Positions 33,519-41,088 of a DNA stretch of 52,429 nt are shown here, one piece after another (position 1 is the stretch's first letter; the number at the start of each line of letters is the position of its first letter). Origin of the DNA: Verrucomicrobiota bacterium (GTDB lineage Bacteria; Verrucomicrobiota; Verrucomicrobiia; Verrucomicrobiales; DEV007). The position numbers and the translations under genes were made by a program. The stretch lies in NCBI GenBank assembly GCA_963205275.1, contig CAUJIH010000090.1, forward strand, positions 1-52,429, given 5' to 3'. The notes beneath the pieces were generated by a model. It saw only the letters and a list, made by a program, of their open reading frames with translations. It had not been told where the DNA came from and ran no database searches.

Positions 33519-36272
33519 TCAGGGAAGAGGTTCCCTCGTCACCTTCTTCTTCCCGAACAGGCGTCGCCCCAATTTCTTTAGTGCGTTTTCGTCCGTCTCG
33601 GCATCGCGGACGACCTCAGCCCGGTGCATGATCGTAGGATTGCCCGGCTCCGGGAAAGTCGCTGCCGCCTCTTTGCCTACATCTGATCGCACATCTTCAT
33701 CATAGCTGGAAAAGGTCGCTTCCTGATTCGTTCGAACGACGACAGGCTGGATGAAGATCATCAGCTCCGAGCGGTCTTTATTCACTTTTGACGACTTCGC
33801 TGCTTTTCCGATCAGAGGGATATCTTTGAGGATAGGAATCCCGGTGTCCGTGTGATCATTTGACTCAGAAATCAACCCTCCGAGGACAATGGTGGTGTGA
33901 CTGGGGACTGACACCGTCGTGTTCAGTTCCTGCTTTCCGATGATAGGAATTTCATTCTCGCTCACAGTCTGGGAACCGACGATGCGATCATTCACCTGAA
34001 CGATGTCGAGCGTTACCTCGTTGTCTTCATTGATCGTCGGCAACACTTCCAGCTTTAGCACGACTTCCTTGAAGTCAACTGTGGACCGGATGGAGTTCGG
34101 ATTTGTCGTATCGCTAACGGAGGAGCTGGGGAAGGGCACCTCGCGACCAGAAGTGATCTCTGCTCGTTTGCCATTTTGGGTATAAACCACGGGACGAGAT
34201 AAAACTTTGAAGCGCTTCGTCTCTTCGAGTGCGGTTACGATCACATCGAGTGACTGGCCGATTTGGCCGTAAAAATTCAGACCGGAAGCTGGCCCGAAAG
34301 GAGTCGTCGTGAGCATATCGGCCATGTTAGCGATGTGGCCCGGTCCACCGCCGATGCCGAGGATGTCTCCGCGTGTATTGATATTACCACTAGTGAATCC
34401 GCCTGCGCCGGGTTTGGGGCCATTCCATTTCGCAAATCGCTGAAGGTAGTCAACCCCAAACTGAGAATCCGTCGTCAAAGTCAGTTCTCCGATGACGGTG
34501 GCGAGGTAAACTTGAACCGGGCGTCGATCCAGACGCTCAATCATGTCGAGCACGACCTTTTCCGATTCTGGCGTGCCGGAGATGATGATGGAGTTCGACT
34601 GGCGATCTGCGATCACACGCGTTTTTCCCACGAGCACGGAAATCGGCGCTACATCATCCAGAGGGAAGGCGATCTGATCGCGACGTCCTGCGAGGTCATC
34701 AGTTGAGTTCGTCTGCTGGCTTCGATTCTGTTGGTTTTGACGGTTCTGATTCGCACCGGTCAGGGTCGCGATTTGAGACGAAGTCACTGGTGTGGGGCGA
34801 GTCTGAATCTGCCGCCCTCCGGGGAGCATCGTTTCGCCCGTACCAGTATCCTGAAGCACGTCCACCAACACAGGAAGAATGTCATTGGCCTTTACGTAGC
34901 GGAGCTTGCGTTCCGTAGGAGGACGATCATCGAGTGGCTTGTCGAATTGCGTGATCAAATCGAGCACGTAGGCAGCATCCGTCGGGGAGGCTACGATCAT
35001 AATGCGATTCAGGCGGTCATCCGGGATGAGCTGAGCTGCAGGCTGATCTGCGGTTCCGATCCCGTTCATGACATTTTTGGACGCATTCGTCGTTCTCGAT
35101 GCAGACGAGGCCGCAGGCTGGCCGGGAGCAGGTGCGGGGGCTGCGGACTTGGCAGAGGAAGCTCCCTTTACTGTCCCCCGCTTCTCCTCCTGTCGCTGGC
35201 GCTCTTCCATCCTGGCATCCATTGCGGCCTGGATGATCTGGGCGACGATGTTCGCCTCGGCATATTTGAGCTGCACGAATTCCGTAATCAACGGCGCATC
35301 TTCCATCGGATGATCGACGATAGACTTTAGGCGAATGAGCTGCCTCACGATGGGACTCGTCTCTGTGATCAGAAGTCCCCTAGGATTGCTGACGGGAGTG
35401 ATTCGTCCAAATTCATTCAACACGATGTGATTCGCGAAGATCGTCGCAGCGTCCTCGGGGTCGATGAATTCGAGTTCGAGAAAGAAACCCACCAGCGATT
35501 CGCCGTCCGGCAACAGCTTGGGGTCAGTATAAATGACCACGCCTTCGCTGAAAGAGGGACTTCCGCCGCCTTTGCGTTCACCGCCGAGCAGAACTTTAAT
35601 TTGTTCTTCGTTCTCGGGATCATTGACAAGAACATAGCCGTTCACCAACAGGGCTGCTTCGATCAGGCGGATCGCTTCCTGACGAGAGACTTCATTGGGC
35701 GTAACGAGGCTGATTTCAGGACCTGAGAAAATCGTGCTATCCTTCACGATCGGCTTTCCGACTAATCGCTCGTAGATATTCAGGATATCATTGACCGGAT
35801 TCAGAGGGAACTGGAGGCTGACCTTATCTCCCATCACTGCGGAGCCGGGACCTCTGTTTTCTTCTGTGGACGATGACGATTCCTCCGCGCTATCAGGGTG
35901 GTTTCCTCGCATGAATCGTGATGGACCTTGCAAGGGCATCTGAGGTGTCCGTTCTTGCTCGGAACTAGCGGACGGAGCGAGGGACTCCTGAGCAGGAGTC
36001 GGAGCTGATGCATCGTTCGACATCTGAGCGCTCTCGGCAGGTGGTGCCTCGGGAGAGCTTGGAGCCACCGTAGCGGGCGGCGTGTTGGGAGCAACTGATG
36101 GGGGAGATACTGGCGTTTCAGGCGACGTCGGTGTCTGGGGTATCTGGGCAGGAGTTTCTGGCGCGGCAGGAGCATCCTGGGCATGGAAGGGCCTTCCTGC
36201 GAACAGGAAAATGATCGCAAGAGACCCGCACGCAGCAAGGTGGTGCAAGCCAGGAGTAGTCCATTTGTTCAT
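33519..36272 (-). CDS. GspD-type secretin (outer-membrane secretion channel)
   Basis: A protein of about 917 residues. It has a signal peptide (HLAACGSLAIIFLFAGRPFHA), a Pro/Ala-rich spacer (about residues 33-130), N0/N1-like periplasmic domains (NDILNIYERLVGKPIVKDST; EFVQLKYAEANIVAQIIQAA), an N3-like domain (NSIIISGTPESEKVVLDMIE) and the secretin core with VLSRPVVYTQNGKRAEITSG and VPSHTTIVLGGLISES. Secretins multimerise into an outer-membrane pore for type II secretion or pili. No other secretion gene is nearby. I choose ATG 36270-36272 because it directly precedes the signal peptide. A promoter with an inverted repeat lies at 36305-36344. Confidence 0.92.
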   Translation of the reverse strand: MNKWTTPGLHHLAACGSLAIIFLFAGRPFHAQDAPAAPETPAQIPQTPTSPETPVSPPSVAPNTPPATVAPSSPEAPPAESAQMSNDASAPTPAQESLAPSASSEQERTPQMPLQGPSRFMRGNHPDSAEESSSSTEENRGPGSAVMGDKVSLQFPLNPVNDILNIYERLVGKPIVKDSTIFSGPEISLVTPNEVSRQEAIRLIEAALLVNGYVLVNDPENEEQIKVLLGGERKGGGSPSFSEGVVIYTDPKLLPDGESLVGFFLELEFIDPEDAATIFANHIVLNEFGRITPVSNPRGLLITETSPIVRQLIRLKSIVDHPMEDAPLITEFVQLKYAEANIVAQIIQAAMDARMEERQRQEEKRGTVKGASSAKSAAPAPAPGQPAASSASRTTNASKNVMNGIGTADQPAAQLIPDDRLNRIMIVASPTDAAYVLDLITQFDKPLDDRPPTERKLRYVKANDILPVLVDVLQDTGTGETMLPGGRQIQTRPTPVTSSQIATLTGANQNRQNQQNRSQQTNSTDDLAGRRDQIAFPLDDVAPISVLVGKTRVIADRQSNSIIISGTPESEKVVLDMIERLDRRPVQVYLATVIGELTLTTDSQFGVDYLQRFAKWNGPKPGAGGFTSGNINTRGDILGIGGGPGHIANMADMLTTTPFGPASGLNFYGQIGQSLDVIVTALEETKRFKVLSRPVVYTQNGKRAEITSGREVPFPSSSVSDTTNPNSIRSTVDFKEVVLKLEVLPTINEDNEVTLDIVQVNDRIVGSQTVSENEIPIIGKQELNTTVSVPSHTTIVLGGLISESNDHTDTGIPILKDIPLIGKAAKSSKVNKDRSELMIFIQPVVVRTNQEATFSSYDEDVRSDVGKEAAATFPEPGNPTIMHRAEVVRDAETDENALKKLGRRLFGKKKVTREPLP

Positions 36273-36304
36273 ATTTCGCACTGTCGGAGAAGATCGTAAC
36301 ACCA

Positions 36305-36344
36305 TCGAACACCGCTCAATAGTGTTCGACTCGATCTTTCTCAA
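36305..36344 (-). promoter_or_regulatory. Secretin promoter overlapped by an inverted repeat
   Basis: On the minus strand TTGAGA (36339-36344), a 17-base spacer and TATTGA (36316-36321) form a plausible promoter. Perfect 8-base arms TCGAACAC (36305-36312) and GTGTTCGA (36322-36329) flank the -10 box, with a 9-base centre. This is the geometry of a repressor operator, though an RNA hairpin in the leader is also possible if transcription starts further up. The start codon is 33 bases downstream. Confidence 0.45.
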
Positions 36345-36459
36345 TCCTGCGACTTTTTAACGCAAAGCACACCTTCCCACAACCAGAATCATTCCGGAAT
36401 CTCGTTAATGGCACATAGCGAGCGCCTTTTATGGGTGGTGTCTTTTTCCTATTTTTTGG

Positions 36460-36488
36460 TTGACTTACCAAGGTAAGTTGAGTTACTT
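36460..36488 (+). promoter_or_regulatory. Palindromic operator and -35 element of the restriction-modification operon
   Basis: The perfect inverted repeat ACTTACC-AA-GGTAAGT spans 36463-36478 and overlaps TTGACT (36460-36465), a good -35 box. A weak -10 (TTACTT, 36483-36488) lies 17 bases on, which would start the message almost at the ATG (36497). A further half site (TTACTT against AAGTAA) lies next to the palindrome. This is what one expects of an autoregulated controller gene. A 12-of-16 match to the palindrome lies before the endonuclease gene (38351-38366). Confidence 0.55.
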
Positions 36489-36496
36489 CACTTCGT

Positions 36497-36691
36497 ATGC
36501 ACGCAGAGAAATCTCGAAAAACCAAAACCTTTCCCTTAGAGATTGATGGGGACCTCCATAAACAACTAAAAATGAAGGCAATTGAAGAGGATAAAACCCT
36601 GCACTCGCTCATCATTGACACCCTGTCTGCGAGAGTTCAGGAAGAACCACCTCTCTACAAAACTCCGACAAAAAAAGGAGCGGAGGAATGA
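36497..36691 (+). CDS. Ribbon-helix-helix protein, putative controller of the restriction-modification system
   Basis: A 64-residue Arc/CopG-type protein: a basic N-terminus, the DNA-contacting strand KTFPLEI, helix one DGDLHKQLKMKAIEED, and helix two KTLHSLIIDTLSARV. Such dimers bind short palindromes. It stands directly behind a palindromic operator and its stop overlaps the methyltransferase start by 4 bases (ATGA). It may be the controller of the restriction-modification genes, a role normally filled by Xre-type C proteins. The methyltransferase is preceded by AAGGAG inside the end of this gene. Confidence 0.75.
   Translation: MHAEKSRKTKTFPLEIDGDLHKQLKMKAIEEDKTLHSLIIDTLSARVQEEPPLYKTPTKKGAEE
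36675..36680 (+). promoter_or_regulatory. Shine-Dalgarno site of the methyltransferase gene
   Basis: AAGGAG lies 7 bases before the ATG at 36688, within the end of the upstream reading frame. It is notable because almost no other gene in this window has such a motif, and it supports the chosen start. Confidence 0.6.
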
Positions 36692-37578
36692 AGAGCCAAT
36701 TTGCGGAAGATACAAGTGCATGGCCCCTCCGCTGCAACAAGTGGGAGCCGGTCCAAATCATTTCCGGTGACGTTCGTCAGGAATTGAAGGAAATCCCGGA
36801 AAATACTTTCCATACCTGCATCACATCTCCGCCTTATTGGGGAATGCGTGATTATGGCCATGAAAGACAAATCGGCGCAGAGGAAACCCTGCCTGAATAT
36901 GTCGCCAACTTGGTCTCATGCTTTCGTGAGGTTCGTCGTGTGCTGCGCAACGATGGCACATTTTGGCTCAATATCGGGAACACTTATACATCAGGTGGCA
37001 GGGCATGGAGAGACAAGGATGCCAAAAATAAAGGCCGGGCCATGTCCTACCGCCCGGACACTCCCGAGGGATTGAAGCCGAAAGATTTGATCGGTGTGGC
37101 ATGGATGGTTGCGATGGCATTGCAGTCGGATGGCTGGTATCTGCGTTCGGACATCATTTGGCATAAACCTAATTGTCAACCTGAGTCCGTAAAAGATCGC
37201 GTGACGGTTTCTCACGAGTATCTTTTCATGTTTTCCAAAAACGAAAATTACTATTTTGATCAAGAGGCAATCAAGGAATACACGGCAGACGGAAAGGGGC
37301 GAAAAAATAAACGAACGGTTTGGGCAATCAATACCGAGCCTTGCAAGGAGGCTCATTTTGCGGTTTTCCCACGTGCGCTTGTTCGCCCTTGCATTCTGGC
37401 CGGATCACCTCCGGGCGGGCACATTCTCGATCCCTTTTTTGGCAGTGGCACGGTGGGAGTCGTAGCGATTGAAACAGGGAGGAATTGCGTCGGCGTGGAG
37501 GCCAAACCAGAATATATTGAGATTGCCAAGAATAGAATCAACGGCGTAACACCCTCGCTATTCACAAGCTATCCGTGA
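36688..37578 (+). CDS. Type II DNA methyltransferase, beta class (N4-cytosine or N6-adenine)
   Basis: A 296-residue SAM-dependent DNA methyltransferase. The catalytic motif TSPPYW (motif IV, in CITSPPYWGMRDYG) comes near the N-terminus and the SAM-binding motif LDPFFGSGTVGVVAIETGRN (motif I) near the C-terminus, the order of the beta class. The SPPYW form is common in N4-cytosine enzymes, but N6-adenine cannot be excluded. It protects host DNA from the endonuclease encoded convergently at 37562-38332, with which it overlaps by 17 bases at the 3' ends. Base composition is more AT-rich than in the flanking genes, which suggests transfer. Confidence 0.93.
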   Translation: MKSQFAEDTSAWPLRCNKWEPVQIISGDVRQELKEIPENTFHTCITSPPYWGMRDYGHERQIGAEETLPEYVANLVSCFREVRRVLRNDGTFWLNIGNTYTSGGRAWRDKDAKNKGRAMSYRPDTPEGLKPKDLIGVAWMVAMALQSDGWYLRSDIIWHKPNCQPESVKDRVTVSHEYLFMFSKNENYYFDQEAIKEYTADGKGRKNKRTVWAINTEPCKEAHFAVFPRALVRPCILAGSPPGGHILDPFFGSGTVGVVAIETGRNCVGVEAKPEYIEIAKNRINGVTPSLFTSYP

Positions 37579-38332
37579 TCGGAGGAAACTCCCAAGATCC
37601 ATGAATGACGCAAAGCTCTTTGCGAAGCCCTTTGATTTGTAGTTTACGCTCTCCACCTCCATCGAAATAGAGAGAAAAGAGAAGGACGTTATTCTCCTCG
37701 ACATAGCAATAACCCGGCTTCGGATGCTGCTTGCTGGACAGCATCATTTCAAGGCGGCCATTAGCCGCCTTCGACAGCAGATGTTTAGGCACTTCAACCA
37801 ATTCATACTTGTAAACAGGATCACCCTTTTTTAAGGCACTCAAAATGAGTATTCTTTGGATTGCGGAAAGATTTGTTAGAAATTGATCTCTCAGGCCAAT
37901 CAAATCCTCTGGATTGTCTCCCCATTTTCCGCCGCCCAGTTCCATAAATTTGGATATATGGATTGTATGTTCTCTGATCGCTTTTGCAGCTTCTGTTTTG
38001 AGAGAAAAGCGTTCGGAATCAATTATGATGTCATGCCCTCTGGTTCCTCTCGGCACCAGTTGGGCATCTGCTTTGGCCTCCAGTAGCACACGTTCAAGGG
38101 CATACTCGAATTTGTCTTTCGAGAATGGCTCTCTGGAAAATGAGTGATGCAAGCGAAGAACGTCGCCAAAATCTTCTAAAACCTGTGGTGTAATCAGTTT
38201 GGAGGTAGCTGAACGAACAAAATTCTTTTCGGATTGGAAAACGCCGATAACCTTGTCCACAAGCTGAAGGCGATAATCCGAAAGTTCTGGGATAGCGATG
38301 ATTAGACGCTCAATTCGCTGATTTCTAGTCAT
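37562..38332 (-). CDS. Putative type II restriction endonuclease (possibly SmaI-type)
   Basis: A protein of 256 residues convergent with the methyltransferase. A likely PD-(D/E)XK centre is seen in RGTRGHDIIIDSERFSLKTE (Asp, then Ser/Leu-Lys, with a glutamate in EAKADAQL before it). Other striking blocks are EPFSKDKFEYALERVLLEA, ISKFMELGGGKWGDNPEDL and LFSLYFDGGGERKLQIKGL. The overall pattern reminds me of SmaI-type endonucleases, but I cannot check this. The ATG at 38330-38332 is preferred; the frame extends to a TTG at 38359, which would cover the operator-like palindrome. GC content is low. Confidence 0.72.
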   Translation of the reverse strand: MTRNQRIERLIIAIPELSDYRLQLVDKVIGVFQSEKNFVRSATSKLITPQVLEDFGDVLRLHHSFSREPFSKDKFEYALERVLLEAKADAQLVPRGTRGHDIIIDSERFSLKTEAAKAIREHTIHISKFMELGGGKWGDNPEDLIGLRDQFLTNLSAIQRILILSALKKGDPVYKYELVEVPKHLLSKAANGRLEMMLSSKQHPKPGYCYVEENNVLLFSLYFDGGGERKLQIKGLRKELCVIHGSWEFPPITDSL

Positions 38333-38350
38333 GTGGAGAAATCTAGCAGC

Positions 38351-38366
38351 ACTTGCCAAGGAAATG
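38351..38366 (-). promoter_or_regulatory. Operator-like palindrome before the endonuclease gene
   Basis: The plus-strand sequence ACTTGCCAAGGAAATG matches the controller operator ACTTACCAAGGTAAGT in 12 of 16 positions, with the CCAAGG core intact. It lies 18 bases upstream of the endonuclease start, where binding would block transcription or its start. It suggests that the ribbon-helix-helix protein regulates both transcription units. Confidence 0.4.
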
Positions 38367-38384
38367 CGAGTTTCATCTTGCCCA

Positions 38385-39719
38385 TCAGACCTTTCCCTCT
38401 ACCCGACTGGTGACTGACCCGTGCGCGAGTCGGGTCACGATGCGGTCGCCTACGTGTAATTGAGTCTCAGAAGTGAGAATCTTTCCCTCTTCGTCTGTCG
38501 TCATCGAAAATCCGCGCTGCAGCACGGAATCGGGACTAAGAGACCGCATCATGGCGGTGACTTTCTCCATCCGCTGTCTCAGAAATCTTATGCGCGCTTC
38601 AATCCCACGGTCGAGTCGCTCCTGCCACCGGGCGAGGTCTTCATGGTGTCGAGCGACAGTTCGCTCGGGATAAATGGATGCTAATGAGCGACCCGCTGCG
38701 GTGAGACCATTCCGACGATTCTGAAAGTGGCGATCCACAAGCGAATCCATCCTCTCCCCGAGAAAGTCCAGCGTCTGCATCCACGACTGGATCCGTCGCC
38801 CTGGCTCGCGGGCCTCCAATTCCCGCCGGAGGGAAGCGAGCTGATTGCGAATCGACTCTGTCATCCGCGCTACCCGGACATCGAGCTGTCGCCCGAGAAC
38901 TTCCAATTGCCGTTCCAAAGTTGCGTGATCAGGGACGGCGTTCTCCGCCGCAGCGCTCGGTGTGGGTTCGCGTAGATCTGCGACGAAGTCTGCGATCGTA
39001 AAATCGATCTCATGCCCGACCCCAGTCATCACGGGCAGAGTGCAGGCTACGATAGCTCGTGCGACGATCTCCTCGTTAAAACACCACAGATCCTCGATGC
39101 TACCACCTCCTCGCGCTACGATCACCAGATCGGGACGAGTCTCCCCCGTGCTCTCGCTGAACCAGCGCACGCCTTCGGCGATCTCCTCCGCTGCCCCATC
39201 GCCCTGAACACGGGTGGGATAAATGAGCACCTGTATCCAGGGAGCACGGCGCGACAACACATTCAGGATATCCCGAATCGCCGCTCCTGTCGATGATGTC
39301 ACCACGCCGATTCTACGGGGAAAACGCGGAATCGGACGCTTTCGAGCTGGGTCGAACAAGCCCTCCGCCTCGAGTTTTCGCTTCAGCGCCTCGAACTTTG
39401 CCTGGAGTTCACCGTCACCTTTTCGCTGTGCGGTCTGAACGACCATTTGATACTGGCCTCGTGCCTCATAAACGGAGACACTACCGAAAATCTGAACCTT
39501 TTGCCCGTCTACCAGCCTCAGAGGACATCGCGAGGCCGCACCTTTAAAGAAAACACAGGAGATCTGAGCATAGGGATCCTTCAGGGTGAAGTAATAATGC
39601 CCCGATCCCGGCTGGCGCAGGTTGCTGATTTCCCCTTCCACCCACACGCCGGAGAAGCGATACTCGAGCGTATCGCGAATCAGAGCGGTGATTCCCGCCA
39701 CCGTATGGACAGGCTCCAT
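38385..39719 (-). CDS. xseA: Exodeoxyribonuclease VII large subunit
   Basis: A 444-residue XseA. The N-terminal OB-fold reads VEGEISNLRQPGSGHYYFTL and ISCVFFKGAA. The catalytic domain has RIGVVTSSTGAAIRDILNVL, VLIYPTRVQGDGAAEEIAEG, IVARGGGSIEDLWCFNEEIV and GVGHEIDFTIADFVADLREP. Long coiled-coil helices and a C-terminal segment (VLQRGFSMTTDEEGKIL) follow. With XseB it degrades single-stranded DNA in both directions. It lies 3 bases behind rpe. No xseB follows; the restriction cassette begins 52 bases downstream. Confidence 0.96.
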   Translation of the reverse strand: MEPVHTVAGITALIRDTLEYRFSGVWVEGEISNLRQPGSGHYYFTLKDPYAQISCVFFKGAASRCPLRLVDGQKVQIFGSVSVYEARGQYQMVVQTAQRKGDGELQAKFEALKRKLEAEGLFDPARKRPIPRFPRRIGVVTSSTGAAIRDILNVLSRRAPWIQVLIYPTRVQGDGAAEEIAEGVRWFSESTGETRPDLVIVARGGGSIEDLWCFNEEIVARAIVACTLPVMTGVGHEIDFTIADFVADLREPTPSAAAENAVPDHATLERQLEVLGRQLDVRVARMTESIRNQLASLRRELEAREPGRRIQSWMQTLDFLGERMDSLVDRHFQNRRNGLTAAGRSLASIYPERTVARHHEDLARWQERLDRGIEARIRFLRQRMEKVTAMMRSLSPDSVLQRGFSMTTDEEGKILTSETQLHVGDRIVTRLAHGSVTSRVEGKV

Positions 39720-39722
39720 TGA

Positions 39723-40391
39723 TTACTCGCACTCTCGCATGGCAGCGACTGCCGCAGCCATATCCTTCGCTCCGTAGAGCGAGGTGCCCGCTACCATTAC
39801 GTCTGCTCCGTGTCGAGCGGCGATGTGAACCGTGCGGTGATCAATGCCGCCATCGACTTCGATGTGAAAATTCAGTCCATGCTCTTGGCGATATTGCCGT
39901 GCTGCCGCCACTTTCGGCATGGTTTCCGCTTCCATAAAAGGCTGGCCACCATATCCTGGTACGACGGTCATCACTAGCAGGAGATCGATTTGATCCACAT
40001 ACGGAAGCACAGCGTCGAAGGGCGTCGCTGGATTGAGAGCTAGACCGCACCCGCAGCCTTGTGAGCGAATGTGAGCCAGAGACTTTTTGACATCGTGATC
40101 CGCTTCGACGTGAACCGTGATTCGATTGACCCCCGCCTTCACGAAACGATCCAGATAGTGATCGGGATTCGTCATCATCAGATGAGTATCTAGGGGCAGG
40201 GTCGTATGGGGGCGGACGATACTAACGAACTGTGGACCGAAGGAAAGATTATCGACGAAATGCGCGTCCATCACATCCAGATGGAGCCAATCAGCGCCTG
40301 CCTGCTCTGCACGAATTACCTCCTCGGCCACGCGAGACCAATCGGCGGCGAGAAGAGAGGGGGCGATGATTCGGCTCTTGCAGTCGGTCAT
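39723..40391 (-). CDS. rpe: Ribulose-phosphate 3-epimerase
   Basis: A 222-residue TIM-barrel enzyme that interconverts ribulose 5-phosphate and xylulose 5-phosphate in the pentose phosphate and Calvin pathways. Motifs: IAPSLLAADWSRVAEEV, WLHLDVMDAHFVDNLSFGPQ, DTHLMMTNPDHYLDRFVKAG, MTVVPGYGGQPFM and FHIEVDGGIDHRTV. Metal ligands (His and Asp of the HLDVMD stretch, His of DTHLMM, Asp of VDGGI) are present. It sits directly upstream of xseA (3-base gap) and diverges from tadA over 60 bases, a stretch that contains a 6-base-stem hairpin (40416-40431). Confidence 0.97.
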   Translation of the reverse strand: MTDCKSRIIAPSLLAADWSRVAEEVIRAEQAGADWLHLDVMDAHFVDNLSFGPQFVSIVRPHTTLPLDTHLMMTNPDHYLDRFVKAGVNRITVHVEADHDVKKSLAHIRSQGCGCGLALNPATPFDAVLPYVDQIDLLLVMTVVPGYGGQPFMEAETMPKVAAARQYRQEHGLNFHIEVDGGIDHRTVHIAARHGADVMVAGTSLYGAKDMAAAVAAMRECE

Positions 40392-40451
40392 GTACGGCCA
40401 TTATCTTCGCGCTTCGCACTTCTGCAAGTGCTTCTGCCCGATTCTCGCATT

Positions 40452-41009
40452 ATGGACGATTCTGTAGGAGAGGAAAGTTTCGACGATCTTCCGATTCAAT
40501 TCACCACTGACAACTTCCTCATGGAGCAGGCCCTGCGCCAAGCTCGGCGTGCGATGCAGGCGGGGGAAGTCCCGGTCGGAGCGGTGATTATCCACGACGG
40601 TGAGATCATCGCCCGCGCTCACAATCAGGTGGAGACGCTCCGCGATGCTACAGCCCATGCAGAAATGCTCGCTCTCAGCCAAGCGCAGGAATCCTTCGGC
40701 GACTGGCGTCTGACGGACTGCGACCTGTATGTGACCAAAGAACCCTGTCCCATGTGCGCCGGAGCCATCGTGCATTGTCGCATCCGACGAGTGATTTTTG
40801 GAGTCGGTGATCCGAAAGGCGGAGCTGCGGGTGGATTGCTCAATCTGCTCCAGCAGCCAACGCTCAATCATCGATGCGAAATTTCCGCCGGGATTTTGCA
40901 AGACGAGTCCCTCTCACTCCTGCGCAGTTTTTTCCGAAACGCCCGACTAGCAAAGAAAATCGGTGAAAATTGCGAAAACGAGACTATGAACGGAGGTGCG
41001 TTTTCGTAA
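40452..41009 (+). CDS. tadA: tRNA-specific adenosine deaminase TadA
   Basis: A 185-residue zinc deaminase that converts A34 to inosine in tRNA-Arg(ACG). The zinc site is clear: His69 and Glu71 in ATAHAEML, and Cys99/Cys102 in EPCPMCAGAIVHCRI. Other blocks are EVPVGAVIIHDGEIIARAHN and FGVGDPKGGAAGGLLNLLQ. I choose ATG 40452, since the open frame further upstream runs into rpe on the other strand and reads like noise. The C-terminus is about 15 residues longer than usual. Confidence 0.95.
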   Translation: MDDSVGEESFDDLPIQFTTDNFLMEQALRQARRAMQAGEVPVGAVIIHDGEIIARAHNQVETLRDATAHAEMLALSQAQESFGDWRLTDCDLYVTKEPCPMCAGAIVHCRIRRVIFGVGDPKGGAAGGLLNLLQQPTLNHRCEISAGILQDESLSLLRSFFRNARLAKKIGENCENETMNGGAFS

Positions 41010-41088
41010 AATCAGGCATATCCGCCTATCTAGGTATCAACGATGTCGGATTTCGCTTCGATTTTTTCTCTTTCTGTTCTGTTGACTC

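Noticed and set aside
36271..36344. Secretin start at the longer open frame (36344)
   Set aside because: The extension covers the promoter with its inverted repeat and would place about 24 residues before a clear signal peptide.
36316..36621. 101-codon minus-strand frame over the secretin promoter and RHH gene
   Set aside because: Antisense to a convincing RHH protein and a promoter; composition is not protein-like.
40416..40431. GCACTT-CTGC-AAGTGC hairpin between rpe and tadA as a terminator
   Set aside because: The genes diverge, so no terminator is expected, and there is no T-run; left as an unexplained small inverted repeat.
40206..40451. Upstream extension of the TadA frame
   Set aside because: It runs antisense through rpe and does not resemble any TadA N-terminus.
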